From NCBI GenBank assembly GCA_022826245.1, contig JAJDVG010000031.1:52565-116564 (forward strand): a stretch of 64,000 bases of DNA. The letters run 5' to 3'. Both the position numbers and the translations under genes were made by a program. The stretch comes from Gammaproteobacteria bacterium (GTDB taxonomy: Bacteria; Pseudomonadota; Gammaproteobacteria; Steroidobacterales; Rariloculaceae). A model generated the notes under the pieces. It worked only from the letters and a program-made list of their open reading frames with translations, was not told where the DNA came from and did no database searches. Positions within the stretch are counted from its first letter, which is position 1, and every line of letters begins with the position of its first letter. Shown one piece after another: positions 52,293-60,581 of this stretch.

Positions 52293-54998
52293 CTAATGCG
52301 CCTCATCCCAGTTCAGGCCGACGCCGACATCGACCTTGAGGGGTACGCTGAGCTCCGCCGCGCCCTCCATGATGCCCCCGATCGCCTCGCTGGCACGCGG
52401 CACATCGGGCTCGGCGACCTCGAGCACGAGTTCGTCGTGCACCTGCATGAGCAGCCGCCCGCCGATTTCGCCGCCGGCAAGCCAGCGATCGGCATCCAGC
52501 ATGGCGCGCTTGATGATGTCGGCGGCGGTACCCTGCATCGGTGCGTTGATCGCGCTGCGTTCGGCGTACTGGCGCCGCTGGACGTTGCGCGAGTCGATCT
52601 CCTGAAGATACAGGCGTCGCCCGAAGACGGTCGAAACGAAACGCTGCTCGCGGGCGAGCGCCCTGGTCGTGTCCATGTAGCGCTTGACGCCCGGGTAGCG
52701 GTCGAAATAGAGGTCGACATAGGCCTGCGCCTGGCCGCGTTCGATGCCGAGCTGGCGGGCCAGGCCGAACGCGGACATGCCGTAGATCAGCCCGAAATTG
52801 ATCGCTTTCGCGGAGCGGCGCTGGGTCGCGCTAACGTCATCGAGCGGGACGGCGAAGACCTCGGCCGCCGTCGCCCGGTGAATGTCCTGGCCATCGCCGA
52901 ACGCTCGCAGGAGGCCCTCGTCCTGCGACAGGTGCGCCATGATCCTGAGCTCGATCTGCGAATAGTCGGCCGCGATGAGCCGGCAGCCCGGCGCCGCGAC
53001 GAACGCCTGCCGGATGCGCCGGCCTTCGGGCGTTCGGATCGGTATGTTCTGCAGGTTCGGATCGGACGAGGACAGGCGTCCCGTGGCCGCCACGGCCTGA
53101 TGATACGAAGTATGGATCCGGCCGGTTCGCGGGTTGATCTCGCGGGGCAGCTTGTCGGTATAGGTCGACTTGAGCTTCTGCAACGCGCGGTACTCGAGCA
53201 CGAGCTTCGGCAACTCATGCTCCCGGGCGAGAGCCAGCAGCGTTCGTTCGGCCGTCGACGGCTGCCCCTTCGGGGTCTTGTCGGTAACCGGAATGTTGAG
53301 CCGGCCGTAGAGCACCTCCTGAAGCTGCTTCGGCGATCCGAGATTGAACGGCCCGCGAGCCGCTTCGTGGGCGGACTGCTCGACGGCGAACATGGCGTCG
53401 GCAAGTTCGCGGCTCTGGGCCGCAAGCATCTGCGCGTCGATCATCACGCCCGTGTACTCCATCTTCTGCAGTACCGAGAGCAGCGGCCGTTCGAGTTCCG
53501 AGTAGAGCTTCGCGAGTTCCGGTGTTTCGTTGAGCTGCGCCCACAGGGCCCGGTGGAGCCGCAGCGTGACATCGGCGTCTTCGGCCGCGTAGGGTCCGGC
53601 GGTGTCGAGATCGATCTCGTCGAAACGGAGCTGTTTCGCGCCCTTGCCGGCGATTTCCTCGTATTTGGTCGTGCCGATGCCGAGATACTTCGTCGCGACG
53701 GAGTCCATGTCATGGCGCGTCGCCGTCGAATTCAGCACGTACGACTCGAGCATCGAATCGTGCACGATGCCGGCGAACTCGACGCCGTGGTTCATGAAGA
53801 TGTGCGCGTCGTACTTGAGATGGTGGCCGACCTTTGCGCGCCCGGCGGATTCTAGCCACGGCTTGAGCTTCGCGAGCACGGCGTCGCGGTCGAGCTGCTC
53901 GGGGGCGCCCGGGTAACGGTGCGCCACCGGGATGTAGGCAGCCTCCCCTGGCTCGACCGAGAGCGCGATACCGACGAGTTCCGCTTCCATGTACCTGAGG
54001 CTCGTCGTCTCGGTGTCCACGGCGACGAGTTCGGCGGATTCGACCTTTGCGAGCCAGTGATTCAGATGCTCGTCGTCAAGAACGATCTCATAGCGGCGCT
54101 CCTCGGGCTCGGATTGTTTCTCGTCGGTCCCGATGTCATCGATGCTGTCGCCGCAAAGCCGCCTGAGCGTCGTGTGCATCTCGAGCCGCTTGAAGAGCGG
54201 CGCCAGGCGCGAGGCGTCGACGGGGCGCACGCGAAGATCTTCGGGCGCCGTCGGCAACTCGACATCGCACTTGATCGTGACGAGTTCCCTGTAGAGCGGC
54301 AGCTTGTCGAGGGATTCGCGGAACCGCTCACCGACCTTGCCGCCGATCTCGTCGGCGTGCGCACGGAGATTGTCGAGATCGCCGTATTGGGCAAGCCACT
54401 TGGCGGCCGTCTTCGGGCCGACGCCCGGAACGCCCGGAATGTTGTCGGAGGTATCGCCGACGAGCGTCAGAAAGTCGACGATGCGCTCGGGCGCAACACC
54501 GAACTTGCGCTCGACCCCGGCCGCGTCGAGTTTCTGGCCGCTCATCGTATTGACGATCTCGACCTGGTCGTCGACGAGTTGCGTCATGTCCTTGTCGCTC
54601 GTGGAGATCACGGCCCGCTGTCCGGTCCGGCTACAGTGCGTGGCCAGCGTACCGATGACATCGTCGGCCTCGACGCCCGCGACACGCAGGACCGCAATGC
54701 CCATCGCGTCGACGGCTTCGAGCAGGGGCTCGATCTGCGCGCGCATGTCGTCGGGCATCGGCGGGCGGGTCGCCTTGTAGCGGGCGTAGAGTTCGTCCCT
54801 GAATGTCTTGCCGGGTGCGTCGAACACGACGGCCATCCGCTCGGGGGCATATTCGTCCTGGAGAGTGCGCAGCATGTTCACCACGCCGTGGACGGCGCCG
54901 GTCGGCTCGCCGGCTGCGGTCGTCAACGCCGGGAGCGCGTGATAGGCCCGGTACAGATACGCGGTCCCGTCGACGAGAACGAGTGGTCTTGCGCTCAT
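52293..54998 (-). CDS. polA: DNA polymerase I
   Basis: The 901-aa enzyme has the 5'-3' nuclease domain (about 1-290: LVLVDGTAYLYRAYHAL, DKDMTQLV, GDTSDNIPGVPGVGPKTA), the 3'-5' exonuclease domain (about 320-500) with intact acidic residues in VAVDTETTS, and the polymerase domain (RTGRIHTSYHQAVAATGRLS, DYSQIELRIMAHLS, AKAINFGLIYGMSAFGLA, MQVHDELVLEV). It fills gaps in lagging-strand processing and repair. ATG 54998 (MSARPLVLVDGTAYLYR) fits the family; the ORF opens at 55067. It is the last gene after lptM with a gap of 4 nt, joined to the arginine operon. Confidence 0.96.
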   Translation of the reverse strand: MSARPLVLVDGTAYLYRAYHALPALTTAAGEPTGAVHGVVNMLRTLQDEYAPERMAVVFDAPGKTFRDELYARYKATRPPMPDDMRAQIEPLLEAVDAMGIAVLRVAGVEADDVIGTLATHCSRTGQRAVISTSDKDMTQLVDDQVEIVNTMSGQKLDAAGVERKFGVAPERIVDFLTLVGDTSDNIPGVPGVGPKTAAKWLAQYGDLDNLRAHADEIGGKVGERFRESLDKLPLYRELVTIKCDVELPTAPEDLRVRPVDASRLAPLFKRLEMHTTLRRLCGDSIDDIGTDEKQSEPEERRYEIVLDDEHLNHWLAKVESAELVAVDTETTSLRYMEAELVGIALSVEPGEAAYIPVAHRYPGAPEQLDRDAVLAKLKPWLESAGRAKVGHHLKYDAHIFMNHGVEFAGIVHDSMLESYVLNSTATRHDMDSVATKYLGIGTTKYEEIAGKGAKQLRFDEIDLDTAGPYAAEDADVTLRLHRALWAQLNETPELAKLYSELERPLLSVLQKMEYTGVMIDAQMLAAQSRELADAMFAVEQSAHEAARGPFNLGSPKQLQEVLYGRLNIPVTDKTPKGQPSTAERTLLALAREHELPKLVLEYRALQKLKSTYTDKLPREINPRTGRIHTSYHQAVAATGRLSSSDPNLQNIPIRTPEGRRIRQAFVAAPGCRLIAADYSQIELRIMAHLSQDEGLLRAFGDGQDIHRATAAEVFAVPLDDVSATQRRSAKAINFGLIYGMSAFGLARQLGIERGQAQAYVDLYFDRYPGVKRYMDTTRALAREQRFVSTVFGRRLYLQEIDSRNVQRRQYAERSAINAPMQGTAADIIKRAMLDADRWLAGGEIGGRLLMQVHDELVLEVAEPDVPRASEAIGGIMEGAAELSVPLKVDVGVGLNWDEAH

Positions 54999-55002
54999 CC
55001 GC

Positions 55003-55230
55003 TCAGCGCTCCCCGGCGTCGTCCGAGCTGCGGGCATCTTCGCCGTCGTCCGGCTCGCCGGGCTCAACCGCGGCGGAGCCCGCGTCCGGCAAAGCGTCTT
55101 GCGGCCGTTCCAGTGTCAGCGGCCCGGTCTGGCCGCACGCGGCACAACATGCCGCGATGCCGAAGCACACGATGACGGGAAGGCGCGCGGCGGCGCGCGG
55201 CGACAGCGAACTCTCGCGCGACAAGCTCAC
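55003..55230 (-). CDS. lptM: LptM-like small outer-membrane lipoprotein
   Basis: The 75-aa protein has a short signal peptide and lipobox IAACC/CAAC, then CGQTGPLTLERPQDALPDAG, which matches the CGxxGPLxLP motif of LptM (YifL), the chaperone that helps LptD disulfide maturation in the LPS translocon. The start is GTG at 55230, whose GTGA overlaps the argH stop. The rest is acidic and low in complexity. Position between argH and polA is unusual; LptM is more often near lysA/dapF. Confidence 0.72.
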   Translation of the reverse strand: MSLSRESSLSPRAAARLPVIVCFGIAACCAACGQTGPLTLERPQDALPDAGSAAVEPGEPDDGEDARSSDDAGER

Positions 55231-56420
55231 TTCTTCCCGGCCGCGAGTTCAGCCGCAACCTTGCGGTAGGCCTCCCTGAACGGCATGCCCTGCTCGACGA
55301 CGAGCGCATTGGCGCGTTCGGTAGCGTAAAGCGCGTCGCTCATGTCGATGTTCTCCGGCCGGAACACGATGCCGCCGAGCGCGTGGCCCATGATCGCCGT
55401 GCAGTCGCAGGCCAGGTCGATGCTGCGGAACAGCGGCGCCTTCAATCTCTGCATGTCCCGATGGTAGCCCGAGCCGAGCTTGGCCGGAATCGCGAGCGCT
55501 TCGAGCAGCGCCGCGCTGACCGTCGCCTGTGCGCCGCGCACGAGTTCGAACACGTCGGGATTGCGTTTCTGCGGCATGATCGACGACCCGGTCGTCATCT
55601 CCACGGGCAGCGAGACGTAAGCGAATTCGTCCGTGTAGAACAGCAGCAGATCCGAGGCCAGCCGGCCGAGATCGCCCAGGAGCAAGGCAAGCTCGAAGAT
55701 CAGCGCCGCTTCGGCCTTGCCGCGACTCAACTGAACGGCCGTGACGGGTTCCTGGATAGCGGCGAAGCCCAGTTCGGCTGCGGTCGCTTGCCGGTCGAGC
55801 GGGAGACCTGCCGCCCCGTAGCCCGCGGCCGAGCCGAGCGGATTGAGGTCGGCCCTCGCGCGTGCGCGCAGCAGCCCGTCGCGATCGTCGGCGAGCTCCG
55901 CGGCGAAACCGCGCGCCCATTGGTCCACCGAACTCGGCATCGCCGGCTGCATGTGCGTGTAGCCCGGCAGGGCGATCCCGCCCTGATCGCCAGCGACCCG
56001 CTCGAGCGCGCCGATCGCGTCGTCGGTCAGCGCCGCGACATGTTCGGCTGCGTCCTTCATGTACAGCCTGAGCGCCGCGAGCACCTGGTCGTTGCGCGAG
56101 CGCCCGAGATGGACGCGGCCGCCGGCCTCGCCGATGGCCGCGATGAGCCGCCGCTCGAGCGCGCCGTGGACGTCCTCGTCGGCGAGTTCTATGGTCCACC
56201 GCCCCGCCGCGTGTTCCGCGCCAAGCTTCTCGAGGCCGTCGCAGATCGCGGCGCAGTCGCCGGCATCGAGCAGGCCGCTCGATTCGAGCATCCGGGCATG
56301 GGCGATCGACGCGCGCACGTCGTATTCGACGAGGCGCTCGTCGAGGTGGTGATCCTCGCCGGCCGTGAAGCGAAGAATCCGCTCATCGAGCGGCTGGCCC
56401 TTGTCCCACAAACGCGTCAT
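55227..56420 (-). CDS. argH: Argininosuccinate lyase
   Basis: The 397-aa enzyme has MTRLWDKGQPLDERILRFTAGEDHHLDERL, the fumarase-superfamily helices (HLGRSRNDQVLAALRLYMKD, PGYTHMQPAMPSSVDQWARG) and the catalytic loop TGSSIMPQKRNPDVFELVRGA. It cleaves argininosuccinate to arginine and fumarate. It is shorter than E. coli ArgH (457) in its C-terminal part but complete by motif. It lies 9 nt downstream of argB and overlaps lptM. In an acetylated pathway deacetylation of acetylcitrulline must occur before ArgG and ArgH; no deacetylase gene is in this window. Confidence 0.95.
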   Translation of the reverse strand: MTRLWDKGQPLDERILRFTAGEDHHLDERLVEYDVRASIAHARMLESSGLLDAGDCAAICDGLEKLGAEHAAGRWTIELADEDVHGALERRLIAAIGEAGGRVHLGRSRNDQVLAALRLYMKDAAEHVAALTDDAIGALERVAGDQGGIALPGYTHMQPAMPSSVDQWARGFAAELADDRDGLLRARARADLNPLGSAAGYGAAGLPLDRQATAAELGFAAIQEPVTAVQLSRGKAEAALIFELALLLGDLGRLASDLLLFYTDEFAYVSLPVEMTTGSSIMPQKRNPDVFELVRGAQATVSAALLEALAIPAKLGSGYHRDMQRLKAPLFRSIDLACDCTAIMGHALGGIVFRPENIDMSDALYATERANALVVEQGMPFREAYRKVAAELAAGKK

Positions 56421-56429
56421 CGCCGCGCC

Positions 56430-57365
56430 TCAAGCCTTCTGTTCCGCCGGCCGCAACTGGCCGATGTCGTCGACGACCAGCGTGCCCGTGCCTTCGTTGG
56501 TGAAGATCTCGAGCAACAGGCTGTCGGGCGACGCGTAGGAGATCACGTGAACCCGCGGGACGCCGCCCGCAAGCGCGAGCTCCATCGAGGCAACCTTGGG
56601 CAGCATGCCGTCGCTGAGCTGCCCCGCGTCGCGCATCCTCTCAAGCCCCTCGCGATCGATGTAGGAGATCAACGAGCGCGGATCGGCGACATTCTCGAGG
56701 ATGCCCGGCGCGCCGGTCACGAGGATGAGCTTCTCTGCGCCGAGCGCGCACGCGATCTCCGCCGCGACCGTGTCGGCGTTGATGTTCAGCAGCACGCCGT
56801 CGTCGTCTGCCGACAGGGGGCTCACGACCGGGACGAAGCCGCTCGCAAGCTGCCTGACGATGACCATGGGCTCGATCCGCCGAATGTCGCCGACGAAACC
56901 ATAGTCGACCGTCGCCGGGTCTGCGCCGGCGCGCTCGACGGGCGGTCGTCTGCTCGCCCTGACGAGCCCGGCGTCGACTCCGCTGATACCGACAGCGGGC
57001 ACATCGAGGTCGCGGCAGGCCGCGAGAATGCGCGCGTTGATCTCGCCGCTCAGCACCATCGAGGCGACTCTGAGCGCATCGCCGTCGGTGACGCGCCGGC
57101 CATCGACGAAATGCGGTTCCAGGCCGAGCTGCTGCGACAGCTCGCTCTGCTGCGGGCCGCCTCCATGCACGAGTACGACACGGATGCCAAGCTGATGCAG
57201 CACGCCGAGCTGCTCGACGAGCGAACGCGTGGAATCGGGGGATTCGAACGCGTTGCCGCCGGCCTTCACGACGAACACCTTGTCCTTGAACATGCGCAGA
57301 TACGGAATCGCGTGCCTGAGCGCCCTGACGGCGATCGCGCGTTCGCTACCGGTGAGTTTCGTCAT
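56430..57365 (-). CDS. argB: Acetylglutamate kinase
   Basis: The 311-aa amino-acid kinase has VFVVKAGGNAFESPDSTRSL, VVLVHGGGPQQSELSQQLG, DGRRVTDGDALRVASMVLSG, PLSADDDGVLLNINADTVAAEIACALGAEKL and the GMLPKVASMELALAGGVPRVH substrate block. It phosphorylates N-acetylglutamate. The extended N-terminus (about 27 residues before VFVVKAG) resembles the helix found in arginine-sensitive hexameric kinases. The downstream GNAT domain found in Xanthomonas ArgB (kinase/synthase) is absent. It lies 6 nt after argF' and 9 nt before argH. Confidence 0.94.
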   Translation of the reverse strand: MTKLTGSERAIAVRALRHAIPYLRMFKDKVFVVKAGGNAFESPDSTRSLVEQLGVLHQLGIRVVLVHGGGPQQSELSQQLGLEPHFVDGRRVTDGDALRVASMVLSGEINARILAACRDLDVPAVGISGVDAGLVRASRRPPVERAGADPATVDYGFVGDIRRIEPMVIVRQLASGFVPVVSPLSADDDGVLLNINADTVAAEIACALGAEKLILVTGAPGILENVADPRSLISYIDREGLERMRDAGQLSDGMLPKVASMELALAGGVPRVHVISYASPDSLLLEIFTNEGTGTLVVDDIGQLRPAEQKA

Positions 57366-57371
57366 GACGGC

Positions 57372-58373
57372 TCAACCCTTCAACATGCGGTACAGCACGG
57401 CCATCTGCGCGACCATGCGATTGCGGGCTTCCTGGATGACCACGCTGCGCGGCCCGTCGAGGATGCGGTCGGCGACGACGACGCCGCGGCGCACGGGCAG
57501 GCAGTGCATGAACCGGCAATCCGGCTGCGCAGGTTCGAACCAGGGCTCGTCCACGCACCAGTCGATGAGTTCCTCGCGCAAGGCCTGATCGGCGACGCGG
57601 TCGCCGTAGTGCCGGGTCGAAGACCAGGATTTCGCATAGATGACGTGGGCGCCCTCCATCGCCTCGCGCCGGTCGGCCGTTTCGCTGACCGAGCCGCCCG
57701 AAAGCTCGGCGGCCGAGCGCGCCTTGTCCATGACGGCCGCGGGCAGCTCGAAACCCTCCGGGCGCAGCACGGTGACATCCATGCCGCGCAGGGCGGCCAT
57801 ATGTACGGTCGCGGCGGGCACGGCGAGCGGCAGTGCGAGCGGGTGCCAGGCCCACGACAGCACGAAGCGGCCCGATTGCTTCGGTATCGAGAGATCGTCC
57901 ATCGTCTTCCAGTCGGCGAGGCTCTGGCAGGGGTGATTGATGGCCGACTCCATGTTGATCAGCGGTGCGTCGGTCAGGGCCGCGAGTTCCCCGAAGCGCT
58001 TGTCGGCAAGGTCGTCCTCGAGGTTGTTGCGCTCGGCGAACGCCCGCACGCCCACCGCGTCGCCGTACGAGGCGATGACCGGCACCGCCTCGCGGATATG
58101 TTCCGCCGCGGCGCCGTCCATGACGATGCCGTCGCGCGATTCCAGGCCGTGTATCGACATGTCCGGCGAAATCACGAACGATCCGCCGCCGAGCCTGACC
58201 ATGGCCGCCTGAAACGACGCGAGCGTTCTGAGCGACGGGCTCAGGAACAGCAGCGACAGGACCTTGCCCTCGAGCGCACGCGGCTCGGGGTTGCGGTCGA
58301 GACGGCCGGCAAGCTCGAGCAGCGCGTCGAGTTCGTCCAGCGAGAAGTCGGCAAGATCGTTAAAACGTTGCAT
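57372..58373 (-). CDS. argF': N-acetylornithine carbamoyltransferase (AOTCase-like)
   Basis: The 333-aa transcarbamylase has LSPSLRTLASFQAAMV in place of the STRT-R phosphate loop of ordinary OTCase, ending with MHCLPVRRGVVVADRI. Blocks such as FVLSWAWHPLALPLAVPAA, VLRPEGFELP and VIYAKSW are shared with acetyl- and succinyl-ornithine carbamoyltransferases (Xanthomonas AOTCase, Bacteroides SOTCase). Glu78 in HGLESRDGIVMDG aligns with Glu92, the residue reported to favour acetylornithine; SOTCase has Pro there. The start ATG 58373 has GGAG about 9 nt upstream and overlaps argD by 14 nt. It makes N-acetylcitrulline, a step before deacetylation. Substrate assignment is inferred from these blocks. 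Confidence 0.85.
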   Translation of the reverse strand: MQRFNDLADFSLDELDALLELAGRLDRNPEPRALEGKVLSLLFLSPSLRTLASFQAAMVRLGGGSFVISPDMSIHGLESRDGIVMDGAAAEHIREAVPVIASYGDAVGVRAFAERNNLEDDLADKRFGELAALTDAPLINMESAINHPCQSLADWKTMDDLSIPKQSGRFVLSWAWHPLALPLAVPAATVHMAALRGMDVTVLRPEGFELPAAVMDKARSAAELSGGSVSETADRREAMEGAHVIYAKSWSSTRHYGDRVADQALREELIDWCVDEPWFEPAQPDCRFMHCLPVRRGVVVADRILDGPRSVVIQEARNRMVAQMAVLYRMLKG

Positions 58374-59520
58374 GGTCCAGGTCTCCAAGCGCGGCCGCCA
58401 GCCGTGCCGCGTGTTCGTCGTCGAGAATGAGCGGAGGCAGGAGCCTCAGCACGTGCGGATCCGTGCTCGTGCCGGTCAATATGTTGCGCTCGAGCAGCGC
58501 GTCGCGGACCGCGGCCGCCCGGGGTCCGGTCACGAGTCCGAGCAGGAATCCCGCGCCGTGGACCGACCGCACGGGACCCACCCGGCAGCTCGCGTGGATC
58601 TGCGCGGCAACTGCCCGAACCCGCTCGAGAAGTCCGTCGCGCCGGATCGTATCGATGACGGCCGTAATGGCCGCCGAGGTGACGGGACCGCCGCCGAAGG
58701 TCGTGCCGAGCGCGCCGGGACCGAGTTCGCTCGCGATGTCACGGCGCATGAGCACGGCGCCGGCCGGCAAACCGCCCGCCAGCCCCTTGGCCACCGTGAG
58801 CAGGTCCGGTCCGACCCCGAGCAGGTCGGCGCCGAACGGCGCGCCGAGGCGGCCGATCCCGGTCTGCACCTCGTCGAGGATCAGCAGGGCGTCCGTAGCG
58901 TCGCAGGCCTCTCTCGCGGCGCGACAGAACTCCGCCGACAGCGGCCAGGCGCCCGCGAGACCCTGCACGGGCTCGAGGATGACCGCCGCCGTTCGATCGT
59001 CGATGGCTGCGCGCAGCGCGTCGATGTCGTTGCGGGCCACGAAAGTGACGTCCATGGGCGTTCGCGGGAAACCGTACCAGGACTTCCGCGGCGGCCAGGT
59101 GACGGCGCCGGCCGCGGCCGTGCGGCCGTGAAACGCGTGCTCGACGGCGACGACGGTGCTGCGTCCGGTGAGTCTGAGCGCGATCCTGAGTGCGTTCTCG
59201 GTGGCTTCCGCGCCGCTGTTGACGAAAAACACACGCTCGAGAGGCGCCGGCGCGAAATCCGCGAGCATCTGCGCGGCCTCGTCGCGTACCCGCAGTGCAG
59301 CGGCGTTGCTCTGGAAAAACAGCTCGCGCGCCTGGCTCGCGACGGCTTCGACCAGGCGCGGGTGCGCATAGCCGAGCGCCGCAACGGCGTGTCCCGCGTA
59401 GAGATCGAGCACGCGGCGGCCGGCGGCGTCCTCAAGCCACACGCCCTCGCCCCGGACCGGCTCGAACGGCACGATCGGGTACACCTCGCTCAGATGAGCG
59501 CCGGGAACCGCCGCGTCCAT
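58360..59520 (-). CDS. argD: Acetylornithine aminotransferase
   Basis: The 386-aa PLP enzyme (class III aminotransferase) has FEPVRGEGVWLEDAAGRRVLDLYAG, FVNSGAEATENALRIA, EHAFHGRTAAAGAVTW, LILDEVQTGIGRLG and the PLP-lysine block LLTVAKGLAGGLPAGAVLM. It converts N-acetylglutamate semialdehyde to N-acetylornithine, the substrate of the following gene. Its ATG (59520) overlaps the argC stop by one base (TGATG), and its 3' end overlaps argF' by 14 nt. The upstream ORF extension through argC is a shadow. Confidence 0.94.
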   Translation of the reverse strand: MDAAVPGAHLSEVYPIVPFEPVRGEGVWLEDAAGRRVLDLYAGHAVAALGYAHPRLVEAVASQARELFFQSNAAALRVRDEAAQMLADFAPAPLERVFFVNSGAEATENALRIALRLTGRSTVVAVEHAFHGRTAAAGAVTWPPRKSWYGFPRTPMDVTFVARNDIDALRAAIDDRTAAVILEPVQGLAGAWPLSAEFCRAAREACDATDALLILDEVQTGIGRLGAPFGADLLGVGPDLLTVAKGLAGGLPAGAVLMRRDIASELGPGALGTTFGGGPVTSAAITAVIDTIRRDGLLERVRAVAAQIHASCRVGPVRSVHGAGFLLGLVTGPRAAAVRDALLERNILTGTSTDPHVLRLLPPLILDDEHAARLAAALGDLDHATF

Positions 59521-60581
59521 CAGACCCAGCCTGCCGCGGGCGCCGTCAGCCCGAGCGTTTCGGGCAATCCGAGCAGACGGTTGACCCACTGGATGCTGCC
59601 GCCCGCGGCGCCCTTGACGAGATTGTCGAGCACGGAACACACGACGATCGTGTCGGCGTCGACGGACACGCTCAGGCGTGCGTAGTTGCTGCCGACGATG
59701 TCCTTGACGCGCGGCGCGGGCGGCACGACGCGGACGAACTCCGAGCCCGCATAGTAGTCCGCGAGCAGCGCCTCGATGTCCGCGGCGTCGCTCCGCTTGC
59801 CGAGTCCGGAAAATATCGTCGCGTGGATACCGCGCGCCATCGGCCCCGAGTGCGGGACGAAGTGCAGATCGATGTCCTGGCCCGTCGCGGCGCGCGACAG
59901 GGCCGTGACTTCGGGTGCGTGGCGGTGCACGAGCGGCTGGTAGGCGAACAGGTTGCTCTGCCGGACCGGGTGATGCGTCGTGTCGCGGGGCGTTCTGCCG
60001 GCGCCCGTGCTGCCGGTAACGGCGCTGACGTAGAACGAACCGGAACAGGCGCCGGCCTCCACGAGCGGCACGATCGCGAGCAGCATGGTCGTGGCGAAGC
60101 AGCCCGGATGGGCCGCATGCGGCACGTCGATGCGTTCGGAGTGCTCGGGCACGGCACAGTGAAACTCCGGCAAGCGCCCGGGCGCCGCGTGCGCCTGCTT
60201 GTAGACGGCGGCGAACGCCTCCGCATCGCGGAAGCGAAAATCGGCCGAGGCATCGACCACGGTGAGCTCGACACCGGCCGCGTCGGCGGCATCGAGCAAC
60301 CGCGCGACCATGCCGGCCGATGCCCCGTGCGGCGCCGCGGAGAGCACGACCCAGTGCGGCGCCTCGCCGAGCCCGTCGATCGCGGCATCGAACGAGACGA
60401 ACCGCGCCTCGGGATAGCTCGGACTCAGGTGGGCGAAGCTCTCGGCGAGCAAGCCGCCCGCACGGCTCGTCGACACGGCCGCGCCGAGCCGGAGCTGTGG
60501 GTGCGCAGCCACGAGACGCAGCATTTCCCCGCCGACGTAACCGGTGCCGCCGAGGACGATGACGGGCCAGGAGCGATTCAT
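59520..60581 (-). CDS. argC: N-acetyl-gamma-glutamyl-phosphate reductase
   Basis: The 353-aa enzyme has the NADPH loop VLGGTGYVGGEML, PHGASAGMVARLLDA, VDASADFRF, the catalytic Cys in HPGCFATTMLLAI and SAVTGSTGAGRTPRDTTHHP with the active-site His residues. It reduces acetylglutamyl phosphate to the semialdehyde. The TGAs and ATGs at both ends overlap its neighbours (ATGA with the upstream P-loop gene, TGATG with argD), showing translational coupling along the operon. Confidence 0.94.
   Translation of the reverse strand: MNRSWPVIVLGGTGYVGGEMLRLVAAHPQLRLGAAVSTSRAGGLLAESFAHLSPSYPEARFVSFDAAIDGLGEAPHWVVLSAAPHGASAGMVARLLDAADAAGVELTVVDASADFRFRDAEAFAAVYKQAHAAPGRLPEFHCAVPEHSERIDVPHAAHPGCFATTMLLAIVPLVEAGACSGSFYVSAVTGSTGAGRTPRDTTHHPVRQSNLFAYQPLVHRHAPEVTALSRAATGQDIDLHFVPHSGPMARGIHATIFSGLGKRSDAADIEALLADYYAGSEFVRVVPPAPRVKDIVGSNYARLSVSVDADTIVVCSVLDNLVKGAAGGSIQWVNRLLGLPETLGLTAPAAGWV

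Noticed and set aside
55383..58430. A 1015-aa plus-strand frame across argH, argB and argF'
   Set aside because: High GC gives long antisense frames. The opposite strand carries unmistakable arginine genes with tight operon spacing.
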